From Sphingobium limneticum (lineage in GTDB: Bacteria; Pseudomonadota; Alphaproteobacteria; Sphingomonadales; Sphingomonadaceae): a DNA stretch of 64,000 nucleotides. The position numbers and the translations under genes were made by a program. Every line of letters begins with the position of its first letter. Positions within the stretch are counted from its first letter, which is position 1. The notes beneath the pieces were generated by a model that did no database searches, had not been told where the DNA came from, and saw nothing but the letters and a program-made list of their open reading frames with translations. Location: NCBI RefSeq assembly GCF_008710155.1, contig NZ_VYPZ01000001.1, forward strand, positions 372,001-436,000. Direction: 5' to 3'. Below are positions 42,363-51,952 of the stretch, in pieces.

Positions 42363-43396
42363 CCACCGACACCAACCCGCTGGGCCTCAACGGCTTCGAG
42401 TTCGTCGAATTCACCTCGCCCGATCCAGAAGCGATGGCGGCGCAGTTCGAGCAACTGGGCTTCGTCGCCAGTCACCGCCACCCGCGCAAGAATATCACCC
42501 GCTATCGTCAGGGGCGCATCAACCTGATGCTCAATCGCGACGATGCCGGGCGCGTGGCGGAATTTCGCGGCGTCCATGGCCCATCGGCCAGCGCCATGGC
42601 CTTTCGCGTTACCGATCCCAAGGCCGCGCTCGCATGGGCGCTGGCCAATGGCGGCAAGGCCACGGCGGAGGATGACACGGTGATCGAGGGGATTGGCGGC
42701 GCCTATCTCTATTTCATGCCGGCCGACGGCGATCCCTATGCCGACTGGGCCGAATTTCCGGGCTGGGAGGAGAAGGCGGCCGACAACAACGTCGGCCTCG
42801 ACCTGCTCGACCATCTGACCCATAATGTCCGGCGCGGCCAGATGCGGGTGTGGAGCGAATTTTATCGTACCCTCTTCGGCTTCGAGGAACAGAAATTCTT
42901 CGATATCAAGGGGAAAGCGACGGGCCTGACCAGCCAGGCGATGATCGCGCCGGACAAGGCAATCCGCATTCCGCTCAACGAAAGCCAGGACGACAAGAGC
43001 CAGATCGAGGAGTTCATCCGCGACTATCATGGCGAGGGTATCCAGCATCTGGCGCTGACCACCGACAATATCTACGACACGGTCGAGAAATTGCGGGCGC
43101 GCGGCGTCCGGCTTCAGGACACGATCGAAACCTATTATGAACTGGTCGACAAGCGCGTGCCGGGTCATGGCGAGGATCTGGCGCGCCTCAAGAAGAACCG
43201 CATCCTTATCGACGGCGATGTCGAGGAGGAAGGCATATTGCTGCAAATCTTCACTGAGAATATGTTCGGCCCGATCTTCTTCGAGATCATCCAGCGCAAG
43301 GGCAATGAGGGCTTTGGCAACGGCAATTTCCAGGCCCTGTTCGAAAGCATAGAGTTGGACCAGATCAGGCGGGGCGTCGTTAGCGTCGATGCGTGA
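42359..43396 (+). CDS. hppD: 4-hydroxyphenylpyruvate dioxygenase
   Basis: Turns 4-hydroxyphenylpyruvate into homogentisate. A 345-residue protein with two vicinal-oxygen-chelate halves; iron ligands are a His in LDLLDHLTHNV (about residue 153), a His in GIQHLALTTDNIYDT (about 230) and a Glu in GPIFFEIIQRKG (about 309). The C-terminal NEGFGNGNFQALFESIE is the HPPD signature. The aminotransferase needed for the step before is not in the window. Confidence 0.97.
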   Translation: MTTDTNPLGLNGFEFVEFTSPDPEAMAAQFEQLGFVASHRHPRKNITRYRQGRINLMLNRDDAGRVAEFRGVHGPSASAMAFRVTDPKAALAWALANGGKATAEDDTVIEGIGGAYLYFMPADGDPYADWAEFPGWEEKAADNNVGLDLLDHLTHNVRRGQMRVWSEFYRTLFGFEEQKFFDIKGKATGLTSQAMIAPDKAIRIPLNESQDDKSQIEEFIRDYHGEGIQHLALTTDNIYDTVEKLRARGVRLQDTIETYYELVDKRVPGHGEDLARLKKNRILIDGDVEEEGILLQIFTENMFGPIFFEIIQRKGNEGFGNGNFQALFESIELDQIRRGVVSVDA

Positions 43397-43408
43397 GATA
43401 ATCTGACA

Positions 43409-43448
43409 CCGTTCGCGCTGCGCCTTTCGAAATGCTCAGGGCGAACGG
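43409..43448. repeat. REP-like hairpin before hmgA
   Basis: CCGTTCGC (43409-43416) and GCGAACGG (43441-43448) pair perfectly around TTTCGAAATGCTCAGG, the common sphingomonad CGTTCG...CGAACG palindrome. Its right arm runs directly into the hmgA ribosome binding site, so folding could reduce hmgA translation. Confidence 0.7.
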
Positions 43449-43460
43449 AGGAGAGTGACG

Positions 43461-44774
43461 ATGGATTATCTGACCGGGGATTATCTGACCGGCTTCGGCA
43501 ATCATCATGCGAGCGAGGCGGTGGCGGGCGCGCTGCCGGTCGGGCGCAATTCGCCGCAGCGCGTGCCCTATGGCCTTTATGCCGAACAATTGTCCGCGAC
43601 CGCCTTCACCGTGCCGCGCGCGGACAATCGGCGCAGTTGGCTCTACCGCATGCGGCCGAGCGCGATGCACGCGCCCTTCCTACCCTATGCCAAAGCGAGC
43701 CTGCTGCGCAGCGCGCCCGACGCTGACGCGGTCGCTTCGCCCAACCGGCTGCGCTGGAACCCGCTCGACCTGCCGGCCGACCCGGTCGATTTCATCGATG
43801 GCCTCGTCACCTATGCGGTCAATGGCGATGTTGCGGCGGGTATCGGGTGCAGCGTCCATGTCTACGCCGCCAACCGATCCATGGTCGATCGCGCCTTTTT
43901 CAGCGCGGATGGCGAATGGCTGATCGTGCCGCAGCAGGGGCGGCTGCGGATCGTCACCGAAATGGGCGTGCTGCCCGTCGCCCCGCTCCAGATCGCGCTG
44001 ATCCCGCGCGGGGTGCGGTTTCGCGTCGAATTGCTGGACGATGATGCGCGCGGCTATGTCTGCGAAAATCATGGCAGCCCGTTCCGGCTGCCGGACCTTG
44101 GGCCGATCGGCTCCAATGGCCTCGCCAATGTCCGCGATTTCGAGGCGCCGGTCGCAGCCTATGAGGATGTGGAACGCCCCCATGAACTGGTGCAGAAATA
44201 TCAGGGGCAACTCTGGTCGACGATGCTCGACCACAGCCCGTTCGATGTGATCGCATGGCATGGTAATGTCGTGCCCTATCGCTATGATCTGACACGGTTC
44301 AACACGATCGGCACGGTCAGTTTCGACCATCCCGATCCGTCCATCTTCACGGTGCTGACATCGCCCAGCGACAGCGCCGGCACCGCCAATATCGACTTCG
44401 TCATCTTCCCGCCGCGCTGGATGGTGGCAGAGGATACGTTTCGGCCGCCCTGGTTCCACCGCAACGTCATGAGCGAGTTCATGGGCCTCATCACCGGCCA
44501 ATATGATGCCAAGGCGGGCGGTTTCGCGCCGGGCGGGGCCAGCCTGCACAATATGATGTCCGCCCATGGGCCGGATGTCGCCAGCCATGACGGGGCCGTC
44601 GCAGCGGCTTTGCAACCGCATAAGATAGAGGAGACGATGGCGTTCATGTTCGAAAGCCGATTGCCGTTCGCGCCGACAGGCTGGGCGATGAAAACGCCTT
44701 TGTTGCAAGGCGATTATGACGCATGCTGGACAGGCTTTCGCAAGGCGCAACTGCCGCCGGGGGACGCGGCATGA
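43461..44774 (+). CDS. hmgA: Homogentisate 1,2-dioxygenase
   Basis: Opens the homogentisate ring to maleylacetoacetate. The 437-residue protein has [14 protein letters not shown] at the N-terminus, [20 protein letters not shown] and the iron-binding [20 protein letters not shown] (about residues 326-345). The first residues repeat (DYLTG twice) because of a 15-bp tandem duplication at 43464-43493. A GTG two codons upstream is a possible alternative start. It overlaps fahA by ATGA. Confidence 0.97.
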   Translation: MDYLTGDYLTGFGNHHASEAVAGALPVGRNSPQRVPYGLYAEQLSATAFTVPRADNRRSWLYRMRPSAMHAPFLPYAKASLLRSAPDADAVASPNRLRWNPLDLPADPVDFIDGLVTYAVNGDVAAGIGCSVHVYAANRSMVDRAFFSADGEWLIVPQQGRLRIVTEMGVLPVAPLQIALIPRGVRFRVELLDDDARGYVCENHGSPFRLPDLGPIGSNGLANVRDFEAPVAAYEDVERPHELVQKYQGQLWSTMLDHSPFDVIAWHGNVVPYRYDLTRFNTIGTVSFDHPDPSIFTVLTSPSDSAGTANIDFVIFPPRWMVAEDTFRPPWFHRNVMSEFMGLITGQYDAKAGGFAPGGASLHNMMSAHGPDVASHDGAVAAALQPHKIEETMAFMFESRLPFAPTGWAMKTPLLQGDYDACWTGFRKAQLPPGDAA

Positions 44775-46072
44775 GCTGGTGGACGACCGACGAGACGCAT
44801 GATCCCGCCCGCACCAGCTGGGTGGAAAGCGCTAACGGCCATCCCGATTTCCCGATCCAGAACCTGCCCTATGGGGTGTTTTCGTCCGCCAGCGGAGAGG
44901 CAGGCATCGGTGTCGCCATCGGCGACCGGATATTGGATCTTTTCGCCTGCGCCGCCGCCGGCCTGCTGCCCGCTCCCATCGCGCCGCTCTGCACGGCCGG
45001 GACGCTGAACGGGTTGATGGCGCTCTCCGTCGCCGACCGGCGAGCGCTGCGCCGCTTGCTCAGCGATCTTCTGTCCGACCCGGCCTATGCGGATCGCCTG
45101 ACGCCGATGCTGCATGCTGCGGCGGATTGCGCCCTGCATCTGCCCGCGCATATCGGCGATTATAGCGACTTCTATGTCGGCATCCACCATGCCACCAATA
45201 TCGGGCGGCAGTTCAGACCCGACAATCCACTCCTGCCCAACTATAAATATGTGCCGATCGGCTATCATGGCCGGGCGTCCTCGATCCGGCCGTCGGGCGT
45301 GGCGCTGCGCCGGCCGGTGGGGCAGCGCAAGCCGCCAGAGGCCGACGCGCCCATGGTCGGTCCGTCCGCCCGGCTGGATTATGAACTGGAGCTGGGCGTG
45401 TGGATCGGCGCCGGCAACGCTCTGGGTACCGCCATCCCGATCGCGCAGGCGGCGGACCATGTCGCGGGCTTCTGCCTGCTCAACGACTGGTCGGCGCGCG
45501 ATTTTCAGGCCTGGGAATATCAGCCGCTCGGCCCCTTCCTGTCCAAAAGCTTTCAGTCGACCATTTCCCCCTGGGTGGTGACGAGCGAGGCGATGGCGCC
45601 GTTCCGCCCGGCGCAACCGCCCCGGCCGACGGACGATCCGGCGCCCTTGCCTTATCTGTCCGATGCGGACGATCAGGCGCATGGCGCGCTGGGCCTGACG
45701 CTGGAGGTGCTGATCCTGACCGAAGCGATGCGCACGCGCGGGGAGGCGCCGTTCCCGCTCAGCAGCGGTCCGGCCAGCAACATGTATTGGACGGTGCAGC
45801 AGATCGTTGCTCACCATGCGTCCAATGGCTGCAACCTCAATCCCGGCGACTTGCTGGGCAGCGGCACCATCTCCGCACCGGACCGGTCGGGCTATGGCAG
45901 TCTGATCGAATTGTCGGTCGGCGGCAAGGAACCGGTGGCGCTGCCCGGTGGCGAAAGCCGCACTTTCCTGGAGGATGGCGACGAGATCATCTTGCGCGCG
46001 CGCGCATCGGCGCAAGGCTTCGTGCCGATCGGCTTTGGCGAATGTCGGGCAATGGTGATGCCGGCGCTCTAA
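44771..46072 (+). CDS. fahA: Fumarylacetoacetase
   Basis: Hydrolyses fumarylacetoacetate to fumarate and acetoacetate, the last step of tyrosine breakdown. A 433-residue protein: SH3-like N-terminal domain with [11 protein letters not shown], then [23 protein letters not shown] (split; about residues 115-138), [11 protein letters not shown] with the metal Glu residues (about 200), [20 protein letters not shown] and [20 protein letters not shown]. The ATG at 44771 overlaps the hmgA stop. Maleylacetoacetate isomerase (maiA) does not follow; it must be elsewhere. The 3' end overlaps the broken glycosyltransferase on the other strand by 86 bp. Confidence 0.97.
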   Translation: MSWWTTDETHDPARTSWVESANGHPDFPIQNLPYGVFSSASGEAGIGVAIGDRILDLFACAAAGLLPAPIAPLCTAGTLNGLMALSVADRRALRRLLSDLLSDPAYADRLTPMLHAAADCALHLPAHIGDYSDFYVGIHHATNIGRQFRPDNPLLPNYKYVPIGYHGRASSIRPSGVALRRPVGQRKPPEADAPMVGPSARLDYELELGVWIGAGNALGTAIPIAQAADHVAGFCLLNDWSARDFQAWEYQPLGPFLSKSFQSTISPWVVTSEAMAPFRPAQPPRPTDDPAPLPYLSDADDQAHGALGLTLEVLILTEAMRTRGEAPFPLSSGPASNMYWTVQQIVAHHASNGCNLNPGDLLGSGTISAPDRSGYGSLIELSVGGKEPVALPGGESRTFLEDGDEIILRARASAQGFVPIGFGECRAMVMPAL

Positions 46073-47209
46073 GCGCGGCTTCGTAGGCGGCGATCAGCCG
46101 GTCGAAATGGGCGTCCTCATTGAAGCGGGCGCGGACATCGGCATGACCCGCCACGCCCAGCCGCCGGCACAGCGCCGGATCGTCCCACAGGCGGCGCATC
46201 TGCCGGGCCAGATCGGCGGCATCCCCGGGTGCGAAATGCAGCCCGGTCACGCCTTCGCGCACCGTGTCCTGCAAGGCGCCGATGCGGGATGCGATGACCG
46301 GCACGCCATGGGCCATGGCTTCGGCGGCGACGATCGCGAAGGTTTCGAACCAGAGGTTGGGCACCACCAAAGCCCGTGCGCCGCGATAGACGGCAGCGAG
46401 CGACGCCGGCCCATCGGTGATGGTTACCGGCACCCCATGCGCCTGTAATGGCGCGGGATCGCTGCCGGCCGGCCCAGCGACATGAATCGGCAGGCCAGAC
46501 AGTCGGGCAGCCTCGATCAGCACATCCAGCCCCTTTTCCGGCACGAAACGACCGGCAAAAGCGAAATAGCGGCCGACTGCGGGATCGACGGGGTCGGGCG
46601 CGGCGGGGATGGCACATTCGTTGACGCTGATCCGGTCGATCGGGATGGCCGCGTGGCGATGCAGCCAGTTGCGGCTGAAGTCGGTCAGCACGATGAAACG
46701 ACTGACATGGTCATAGAGGTTTCGCCGCTGTGCCACAGCATGGCGCAACGCGAAGGCGGCGCTTTCGGGCAGGCTGTTCCGGCAATTGCGTTGGAGCGCG
46801 TGATGCGCCCCCTGATCGGTACAGCGGTTGCAGACTGCCGCGCCGTCATGATGGGTGGCGATCGGGCAAGTGATACGGAAATCATAGCAGCTATGGACCA
46901 CCGGCACCCCGGCGCGCGCGCAGAGCGGGAACAGCCAGGGGGTGAGCAACGGATAGAGTTCATGGCTATGCACGATATCCGGCCGGTCCGTCTCCAGCCG
47001 CGCCGCGAACTCCCGCAGCGTGGCGACGGGGTAGAGGCCATGGGCAAAGGCCGTGATCTTTCCTGAAACGCCAGTTGAAAGGTGACGACTATCCTTCTCG
47101 AAATATCGACTTTTAACCCGCGTCTGCGCGACAGGGCGATGGTCGCGTCCCAGGCATTGTCGGCCCCGCCGCCCTGACGATGGCGGTTGAAGACATGCAG
47201 GATCTTCAT
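45987..47209 (-). pseudogene. Frameshifted GT4 glycosyltransferase
   Basis: The true N-terminus MKILHVFNRHRQGGGADNAW starts at 47209 and reads to about 47105. The rest (EKDSRHLSTGVSGKITAFAHGLYPV onward) is in another frame. The break lies at ATATTTCGAGAAG on the coding strand, where one T appears missing (ATTTTC would restore the usual I-F-E-K-D). Downstream the GT4 fold is intact: DIVHSHELYPLLTPWL, GRFVPEKGLDVLIEAARLSG and NLWFETFAIVAAEAMAHGVPVIAS with the nucleotide-sugar-binding Glu. It probably once added a sugar to a surface or exopolysaccharide. The lesion could be real or a sequencing error in a homopolymer. Confidence 0.8.
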
Positions 47210-47274
47210 ACCACCTGAGCGGGCGCGAACAGGTCGGCACGATAGCGGGCGCCGATTAGCGCGACATCGCCAGC

Positions 47275-48018
47275 GTGCATGGCGCGATCAACATGCTGGG
47301 CTTGGCCAAGCGCACCGGCGCGAAAATCCTGTAAGCCTCCACCAGCGAAGTCTATGGCGATCCGGAGGTTCACCCCCAGCGCGAGGATTATTGGGGCCAT
47401 GTGAACCCCATCGGCCCGCGCGCCTGCTATGACGAGGGGAAGCGCTGCGCCGAAACCCTCTTCTTCGACTATCATCGCGAAGGGCGGGTGCGGATCAAGG
47501 TCGCGCGCATCTTCAACACCTATGGCCCGCGCATGGACCCGGCCGACGGGCGCGTCGTGTCCAACTTCATCTGCCAGGCGCTGCTGGGCCAGCCCATCAC
47601 CCTCTATGGCGATGGACAGCAGACTCGCTCCTTTTGCTATGTCGACGATCTGATCGAGGGGCTGATCCGGCTGATGGGCAGCGCGGACGCGATCACCGGC
47701 CCGATCAACATCGGCAATCCCGACGAATTCACCATGGTCGAACTGGCCGAAATGATCCTGGCGCTGACCGGATCGCGATCGTCCCTCATCATGCGGCCCT
47801 TGCCCGCCGACGATCCGCGCCAGCGCCGCCCGGACATCGGCCGCGCCCGCGATATGCTGGATTGGGAACCCACCGTGCGGCTGCGCGAAGGACTGACCCG
47901 CACCATCGCATATTTCGACGCGCTGCTGGCCGGCGCGGCCAGCCCGGTGCTGCCACTCTCCATGCCGGGCGACATCATCCTGCCGCCCGTCTATCCGGTC
48001 AACCGGCTGGGGGCGTAA
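47275..48018 (+). pseudogene. UDP-glucuronate decarboxylase (UXS-like), truncated and interrupted
   Basis: Translation from 47275 gives VHGAINMLGLAKRTGAKIL, then TAA (47332-47334), then [34 protein letters not shown] with the catalytic Tyr-x3-Lys, [12 protein letters not shown] and [20 protein letters not shown]. These are the UXS/SDR-epimerase blocks in order. About the first 90 residues, including the GxxGxxG nucleotide-binding loop, are missing, and another in-frame stop (TAG 47257) lies just upstream. A GTG-started piece from 47401 could still be translated but would lack the cofactor domain. UXS makes UDP-xylose for glycan synthesis. Confidence 0.85.
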
Positions 48019-49108
48019 GCGCCGGACAGGCGGACCGGCGCGATGCCGCCCATGCCACCGCATTTTCCAGCATGGTGACATAATGGGGATCGGCATAGGT
48101 TGCGGGGCGATGGCCGATGCCGGAATAGAAGACCCGGCCCTTGCCGACGCAACGGGTCCAGGCGATCGGATGGTCGCCCATGGCCAGCGCGCCCGGCTTG
48201 TAGCTGCCCTCGTCCAGCGTCGCGATGACGGCGCTGCCGGGGCGGGGATTGGCCGTGAAGCTGTACCATTCGTCGTTCATCACCCATTGGTCGGGCAAGC
48301 CGGCCGCGATCGGATGGCTGCGCCCCTCGACCACCACTTTGGCGTCCTGAAATTGCGGGTCCATCGGGTGTCCGGCAAATTGCGTGCCGACCAGCGTGTC
48401 GACATACCAAGGCCAGAAAGTGGACGGATCGCCCGATGATCCATGCACCGCGACATAGCCGCCACCCTGTTCGATATAGGATTTGAACGCGGCCCGCTGC
48501 GCCAGCGTCAGCACGTCGCCGCTGACATTGTTCCAGATGATGGCGTCGAACTGGCGCAGCAGGGCCGGCGTCATCACGCCACCCTTGTCGCTCACCACCA
48601 CGGCCCATCCCTTGCGCTGCGCCATCACCTGAAAGGCGGCGCGGGCGGCATCGACCGAGGGACCATCGCGAAAGCCGTTGATCTTTTCGAAGATCAGCAA
48701 CCGGGGCTTGCCCTTGGGCAGCGTGATGGTCGGGCGGTCGTCGTCATAACGGGCACAGCGCGCCACCTTGTCCGCTGCCGTCACCGGCAGGGCACGCAGC
48801 TTCGCGTCCAGCGCTGTCATCTTGTCGGCGGGCAGATTCTTCATCTTCGCCAGCGCCTTCAGGTTCAGGATCGCGGCGAAGGTCGGCGCTTTCGTCGAGA
48901 AGAAGCGCGGGGGCAGGGCGGTGAATATGTCCGGGGCGTCGGTTTCCAGAATAGCCTTGGCGGCAGGGCTGAGCAGCAGGTCCACGATCGGCGATTCGGT
49001 CGAAAAGGGCGCATCGCGCAGCGCGCAATCGGTGACAGGCTTGGCCGAAACCGCCGCCGGCAATAGAGCCAGCATCAGGGCCGCACCGACGGCCAAAGCA
49101 TTTTTCAT
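47999..49108 (-). CDS. Exported ThuA-like (trehalose-utilisation) protein with extra N-terminal domain
   Basis: A 369-residue periplasmic protein: signal peptide ([20 protein letters not shown], cut near VSA-KPV), an unassigned domain of about 110 residues bounded by two Cys (DCALRD and RCARYDDD), then a glutamine-amidotransferase-like ThuA domain: [15 protein letters not shown] (about 138-152), [56 protein letters not shown] and [14 protein letters not shown]. ThuA-like proteins accompany 3-keto sugar and DUF1080 genes. ATG 49108 follows GGGAGAGGG; the in-frame start at 49195 precedes the signal peptide. The gene is divergent from GH2, with the operator at 49220 between. Confidence 0.87.
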   Translation of the reverse strand: MKNALAVGAALMLALLPAAVSAKPVTDCALRDAPFSTESPIVDLLLSPAAKAILETDAPDIFTALPPRFFSTKAPTFAAILNLKALAKMKNLPADKMTALDAKLRALPVTAADKVARCARYDDDRPTITLPKGKPRLLIFEKINGFRDGPSVDAARAAFQVMAQRKGWAVVVSDKGGVMTPALLRQFDAIIWNNVSGDVLTLAQRAAFKSYIEQGGGYVAVHGSSGDPSTFWPWYVDTLVGTQFAGHPMDPQFQDAKVVVEGRSHPIAAGLPDQWVMNDEWYSFTANPRPGSAVIATLDEGSYKPGALAMGDHPIAWTRCVGKGRVFYSGIGHRPATYADPHYVTMLENAVAWAASRRSACPALTPPAG

Positions 49109-49219
49109 GTCCCTCTCCCACGCTTGTTTCGCTTGTCCTAGCCTGCCTGGCGGCGCGCGGAAAGCCGATCCGTACGCCACTTCATGACTTGCCAAAGCAG
49201 CCTCTATCGCTCAGAGTAA

Positions 49220-49233
49220 TGATAACGCTACCA
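49220..49233. promoter_or_regulatory. Candidate LacI-type operator (TGATAACGCTACCA)
   Basis: Fourth member of the TGATNNCGCTANCA set, 22 bp before the GH2 start codon and in the gap shared with the ThuA gene. Resembles the TGGTAGCGCTAACA class known for Caulobacter XylR-type LacI proteins. Confidence 0.55.
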
Positions 49234-49255
49234 GACGCAAGCGAACAGGGAGAGC

Positions 49256-51952
49256 ATGATGAAACCACTGTCCAACTCGGTGTCGCATTGGCGACGACTG
49301 GTATCCCTCTCCGCTATCGCCCTGGCCTCGCTCCCGGCTTCGCTGCTCGCCGCCGATAGCGTGTCCATCAGCAAGGACTGGCGCTTTACGAAGGGCGATC
49401 CGGCTGGCCTGACCACCGACTTGCGCTATGACGTCCGCCCGCCGATCGAGGATGCCGGCGACGGCAAGCTGGCCGACACACCCGCCGACGCAGCCGTGAA
49501 GGTGGACGACAGCGGCGCCAACGTGCTGAAACCTTGGATCCTGCCCAGCGCCAATCCGTTCATAAAAGACCCCGCCAAACATCATGCCCGCCCCGCCGGC
49601 AATCCCGGCGGCGACGTCCCTTATGTGCAGGCCGGTTTCGACGATAGCGGCTGGACCCATGTCGACCTGCCGCACGACTGGGCGATCGCCGGCCCCTTCA
49701 TCAAGGACGGACCCTATGGCGGCATGGGCCGCCTGCCCAGTTGGGGCATCGGCTGGTATCGCAAGACGCTCGATATCCCGACGAGCGCCAAAGGCCAGTC
49801 CATCTTCCTCGATGTGGAAGGCGCCATGTCCTACGCCACCGTCTGGCTCAATGGAAAGCTGGTGGGCGGCTGGCCCTATGGCTATAACAGTTTCCGCCTC
49901 GACCTCACCCCCTATGCGGTGCCGGGCGGCAAGAACCAGCTGGCGATCCGCCTCGACAACCCCGCGGCCTCGGCGCGCTGGTATCCGGGCGGCGGCCTCT
50001 ATCGCGACATCTATCTTACCACCGCCAACAAGGTCCATGTCGGCCAATGGGGCAGCATCGTCCGCACGCCTCAAGTCAGCAAGGACCACGCCACCATCGA
50101 TCTCAGCCTGACGCTCGACAATGACGGCGACAAGCCTGCGCAGGTAGACGTCTCGACCGCCCTTTACGCGCTGGACGCGAAGGGCAAGCGCACCGGCCGT
50201 CCGGTGGCCAGCATCGCGCGCCAATCCGCCAGCATCGCGCCGGGCGAAAAGGCCGTGCTGAACGGCTCCGCCACCCTCGCCAATCCCCGCCTCTGGGGGC
50301 CGCCGCCGACGCAGCAACCCAATCGCTATGTCGCCGTCTCCACCGTGACGCAGGGCGGCAAGACCATCGATACCCACGAAACCCGCTTCGGCGTGCGCGA
50401 TATCAAGTTCGATCCCGACAAGGGCGTGATCGTCAATGGCGAGCATATCCCGCTGCGCGGCGTCAACAATCATCATGATCTCGGTGCGCTGGGCGCCGCC
50501 TTCAACGCCCGCGCGGCCGAACGCCAGCTGGAAATATTGCGCGACATGGGCACCAACGCCGTGCGCATGAGCCACAACCCGCCCGCGCCCGAACTGCTCG
50601 AACTCACCGACCGCATGGGTTTCCTCGTCATGGACGAAGTGTTCGACAGCTGGGAAAAGAAGAAGACGCCGCACGACTTCCACCTGATCTTCCCCGACTG
50701 GCATGAGGCGGACGCCCGCGCCATGCTGCGCCGCGATCGCAACCACCCCTCCATCATCCTGTGGAGCGTCGGCAACGAAGTGGGCGAACAATATGATGGG
50801 GAAGCCGGCGCCAAGATCGGCCGCGAACTGGTCGCCATCGCGCATGAAGAAGACCCGACCCGGCCGGCCACCGGCGCGATGAACTTTGCCAAGGCGGACA
50901 TGCTGTTGCCGACCACGGTGGACGTCATCAGCCTCAATTATCAGGGCGCGGGCATTCGCGGCATCGTCGGCCAATATCCCGCTTTCCGCGCCAAATTCCC
51001 GGACAAGGTCATCCTCTCCACAGAAAGCGCGTCGGCTCTTTCCAGCCGCGGCGAATATATGTTCCCGGTCGCCGGCGCCATCAGCGGACCGGTGCGGCCA
51101 TGGTCGGGCGGCAATCCCGACACGCATCAGGTGTCCGCTTATGAACTCCATGCCGCCGATTTCGGCTCGTCGCCCGATCGCGTATGGGCCGCTGACGACC
51201 AGAATCCCTATGTCGCCGGTGAATTCGTCTGGACGGGTTTCGACTATCTGGGCGAACCGACGCCCTATTATACCTCGCGCAGCAGCTATTCGGGCATCGT
51301 CGATCTGGCCGGTTTCCCCAAGGATCGCTTCTGGCTCTATCAGGCGCGCTGGCGCCCGGACCTGAAATTCGCCCATATCCTGCCGCATTGGACATGGCCT
51401 GATCGCGTCGGCCAGATCACGCCGGTCCATGTCTTTTCCTCGGCGGACGAGGGCGAACTGTTCGTCAACGGCAAGTCGCAGGGCAAGATCAAGAAGCGCG
51501 ATTATGAATATCGCTTCCGCTGGGACTATGTCGTCTACGAACCGGGCGAGGTGAAGGTCGTCACCTGGAAGAAGGGCCAGCCCTGGGCGACCGAGACGAT
51601 CCACACCGTGGGCGAGGCGGCGAAATTGTCGCTGACCGCCGACCGCTCGGGTATCGCCAGCGACGGCCGCGACCTCAGCTTCGTGACGTTGAAGATATTG
51701 GACAAGGACGGCAATGTCGTTCCCGCCGCCAAGCAGAAGGTCGAATTTTCGATCGAAGGGCCGGGCGAAATCGTCGCCACAGACAATGGCGACCCGACCG
51801 ATCTGACCGCCTTTCCATCCAAGAGCCGCGATGCCTTCAACGGACTTGCTCTGGCGATCGTGAAGAGCGACGCCAAGCGCGCGGGCAAGATCATCCTGCG
51901 CGCCCGCGCTCAGGGGCTTGGCGAAACACAGATGGAGATCGTCACCCGCTGA
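49256..51952 (+). CDS. GH2 beta-galactosidase-like glycoside hydrolase, second copy
   Basis: An 898-residue exported GH2 enzyme: signal peptide (ends LLAADS), an unusual insert before the sugar-binding domain (about residues 60-120), VDLPHDWAIAGPFIKDG, general acid/base Glu in ILWSVGNEVGE (about 507) and probable nucleophile Glu in ILSTESASALSSRG (about 589). C-terminal DUF4982 and Ig-like domains follow (ELFVNGKSQGKIKKRDYEY; FSIEGPGEIVATDNGD). It shares architecture with the GH2 at 22623 but differs in the insert, so it probably handles another linkage. Two adjacent ATGs follow GGGAGAG. Its end overlaps the LacI gene on the other strand by 11 bp. Confidence 0.9.
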   Translation: MMKPLSNSVSHWRRLVSLSAIALASLPASLLAADSVSISKDWRFTKGDPAGLTTDLRYDVRPPIEDAGDGKLADTPADAAVKVDDSGANVLKPWILPSANPFIKDPAKHHARPAGNPGGDVPYVQAGFDDSGWTHVDLPHDWAIAGPFIKDGPYGGMGRLPSWGIGWYRKTLDIPTSAKGQSIFLDVEGAMSYATVWLNGKLVGGWPYGYNSFRLDLTPYAVPGGKNQLAIRLDNPAASARWYPGGGLYRDIYLTTANKVHVGQWGSIVRTPQVSKDHATIDLSLTLDNDGDKPAQVDVSTALYALDAKGKRTGRPVASIARQSASIAPGEKAVLNGSATLANPRLWGPPPTQQPNRYVAVSTVTQGGKTIDTHETRFGVRDIKFDPDKGVIVNGEHIPLRGVNNHHDLGALGAAFNARAAERQLEILRDMGTNAVRMSHNPPAPELLELTDRMGFLVMDEVFDSWEKKKTPHDFHLIFPDWHEADARAMLRRDRNHPSIILWSVGNEVGEQYDGEAGAKIGRELVAIAHEEDPTRPATGAMNFAKADMLLPTTVDVISLNYQGAGIRGIVGQYPAFRAKFPDKVILSTESASALSSRGEYMFPVAGAISGPVRPWSGGNPDTHQVSAYELHAADFGSSPDRVWAADDQNPYVAGEFVWTGFDYLGEPTPYYTSRSSYSGIVDLAGFPKDRFWLYQARWRPDLKFAHILPHWTWPDRVGQITPVHVFSSADEGELFVNGKSQGKIKKRDYEYRFRWDYVVYEPGEVKVVTWKKGQPWATETIHTVGEAAKLSLTADRSGIASDGRDLSFVTLKILDKDGNVVPAAKQKVEFSIEGPGEIVATDNGDPTDLTAFPSKSRDAFNGLALAIVKSDAKRAGKIILRARAQGLGETQMEIVTR

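Noticed and set aside
47209-47240. Upstream start (47240) that would give an unbroken glycosyltransferase frame
   Set aside because: The first residues of that frame do not resemble a glycosyltransferase, while the other frame gives the classic MKILHVFNRHRQGGG start.
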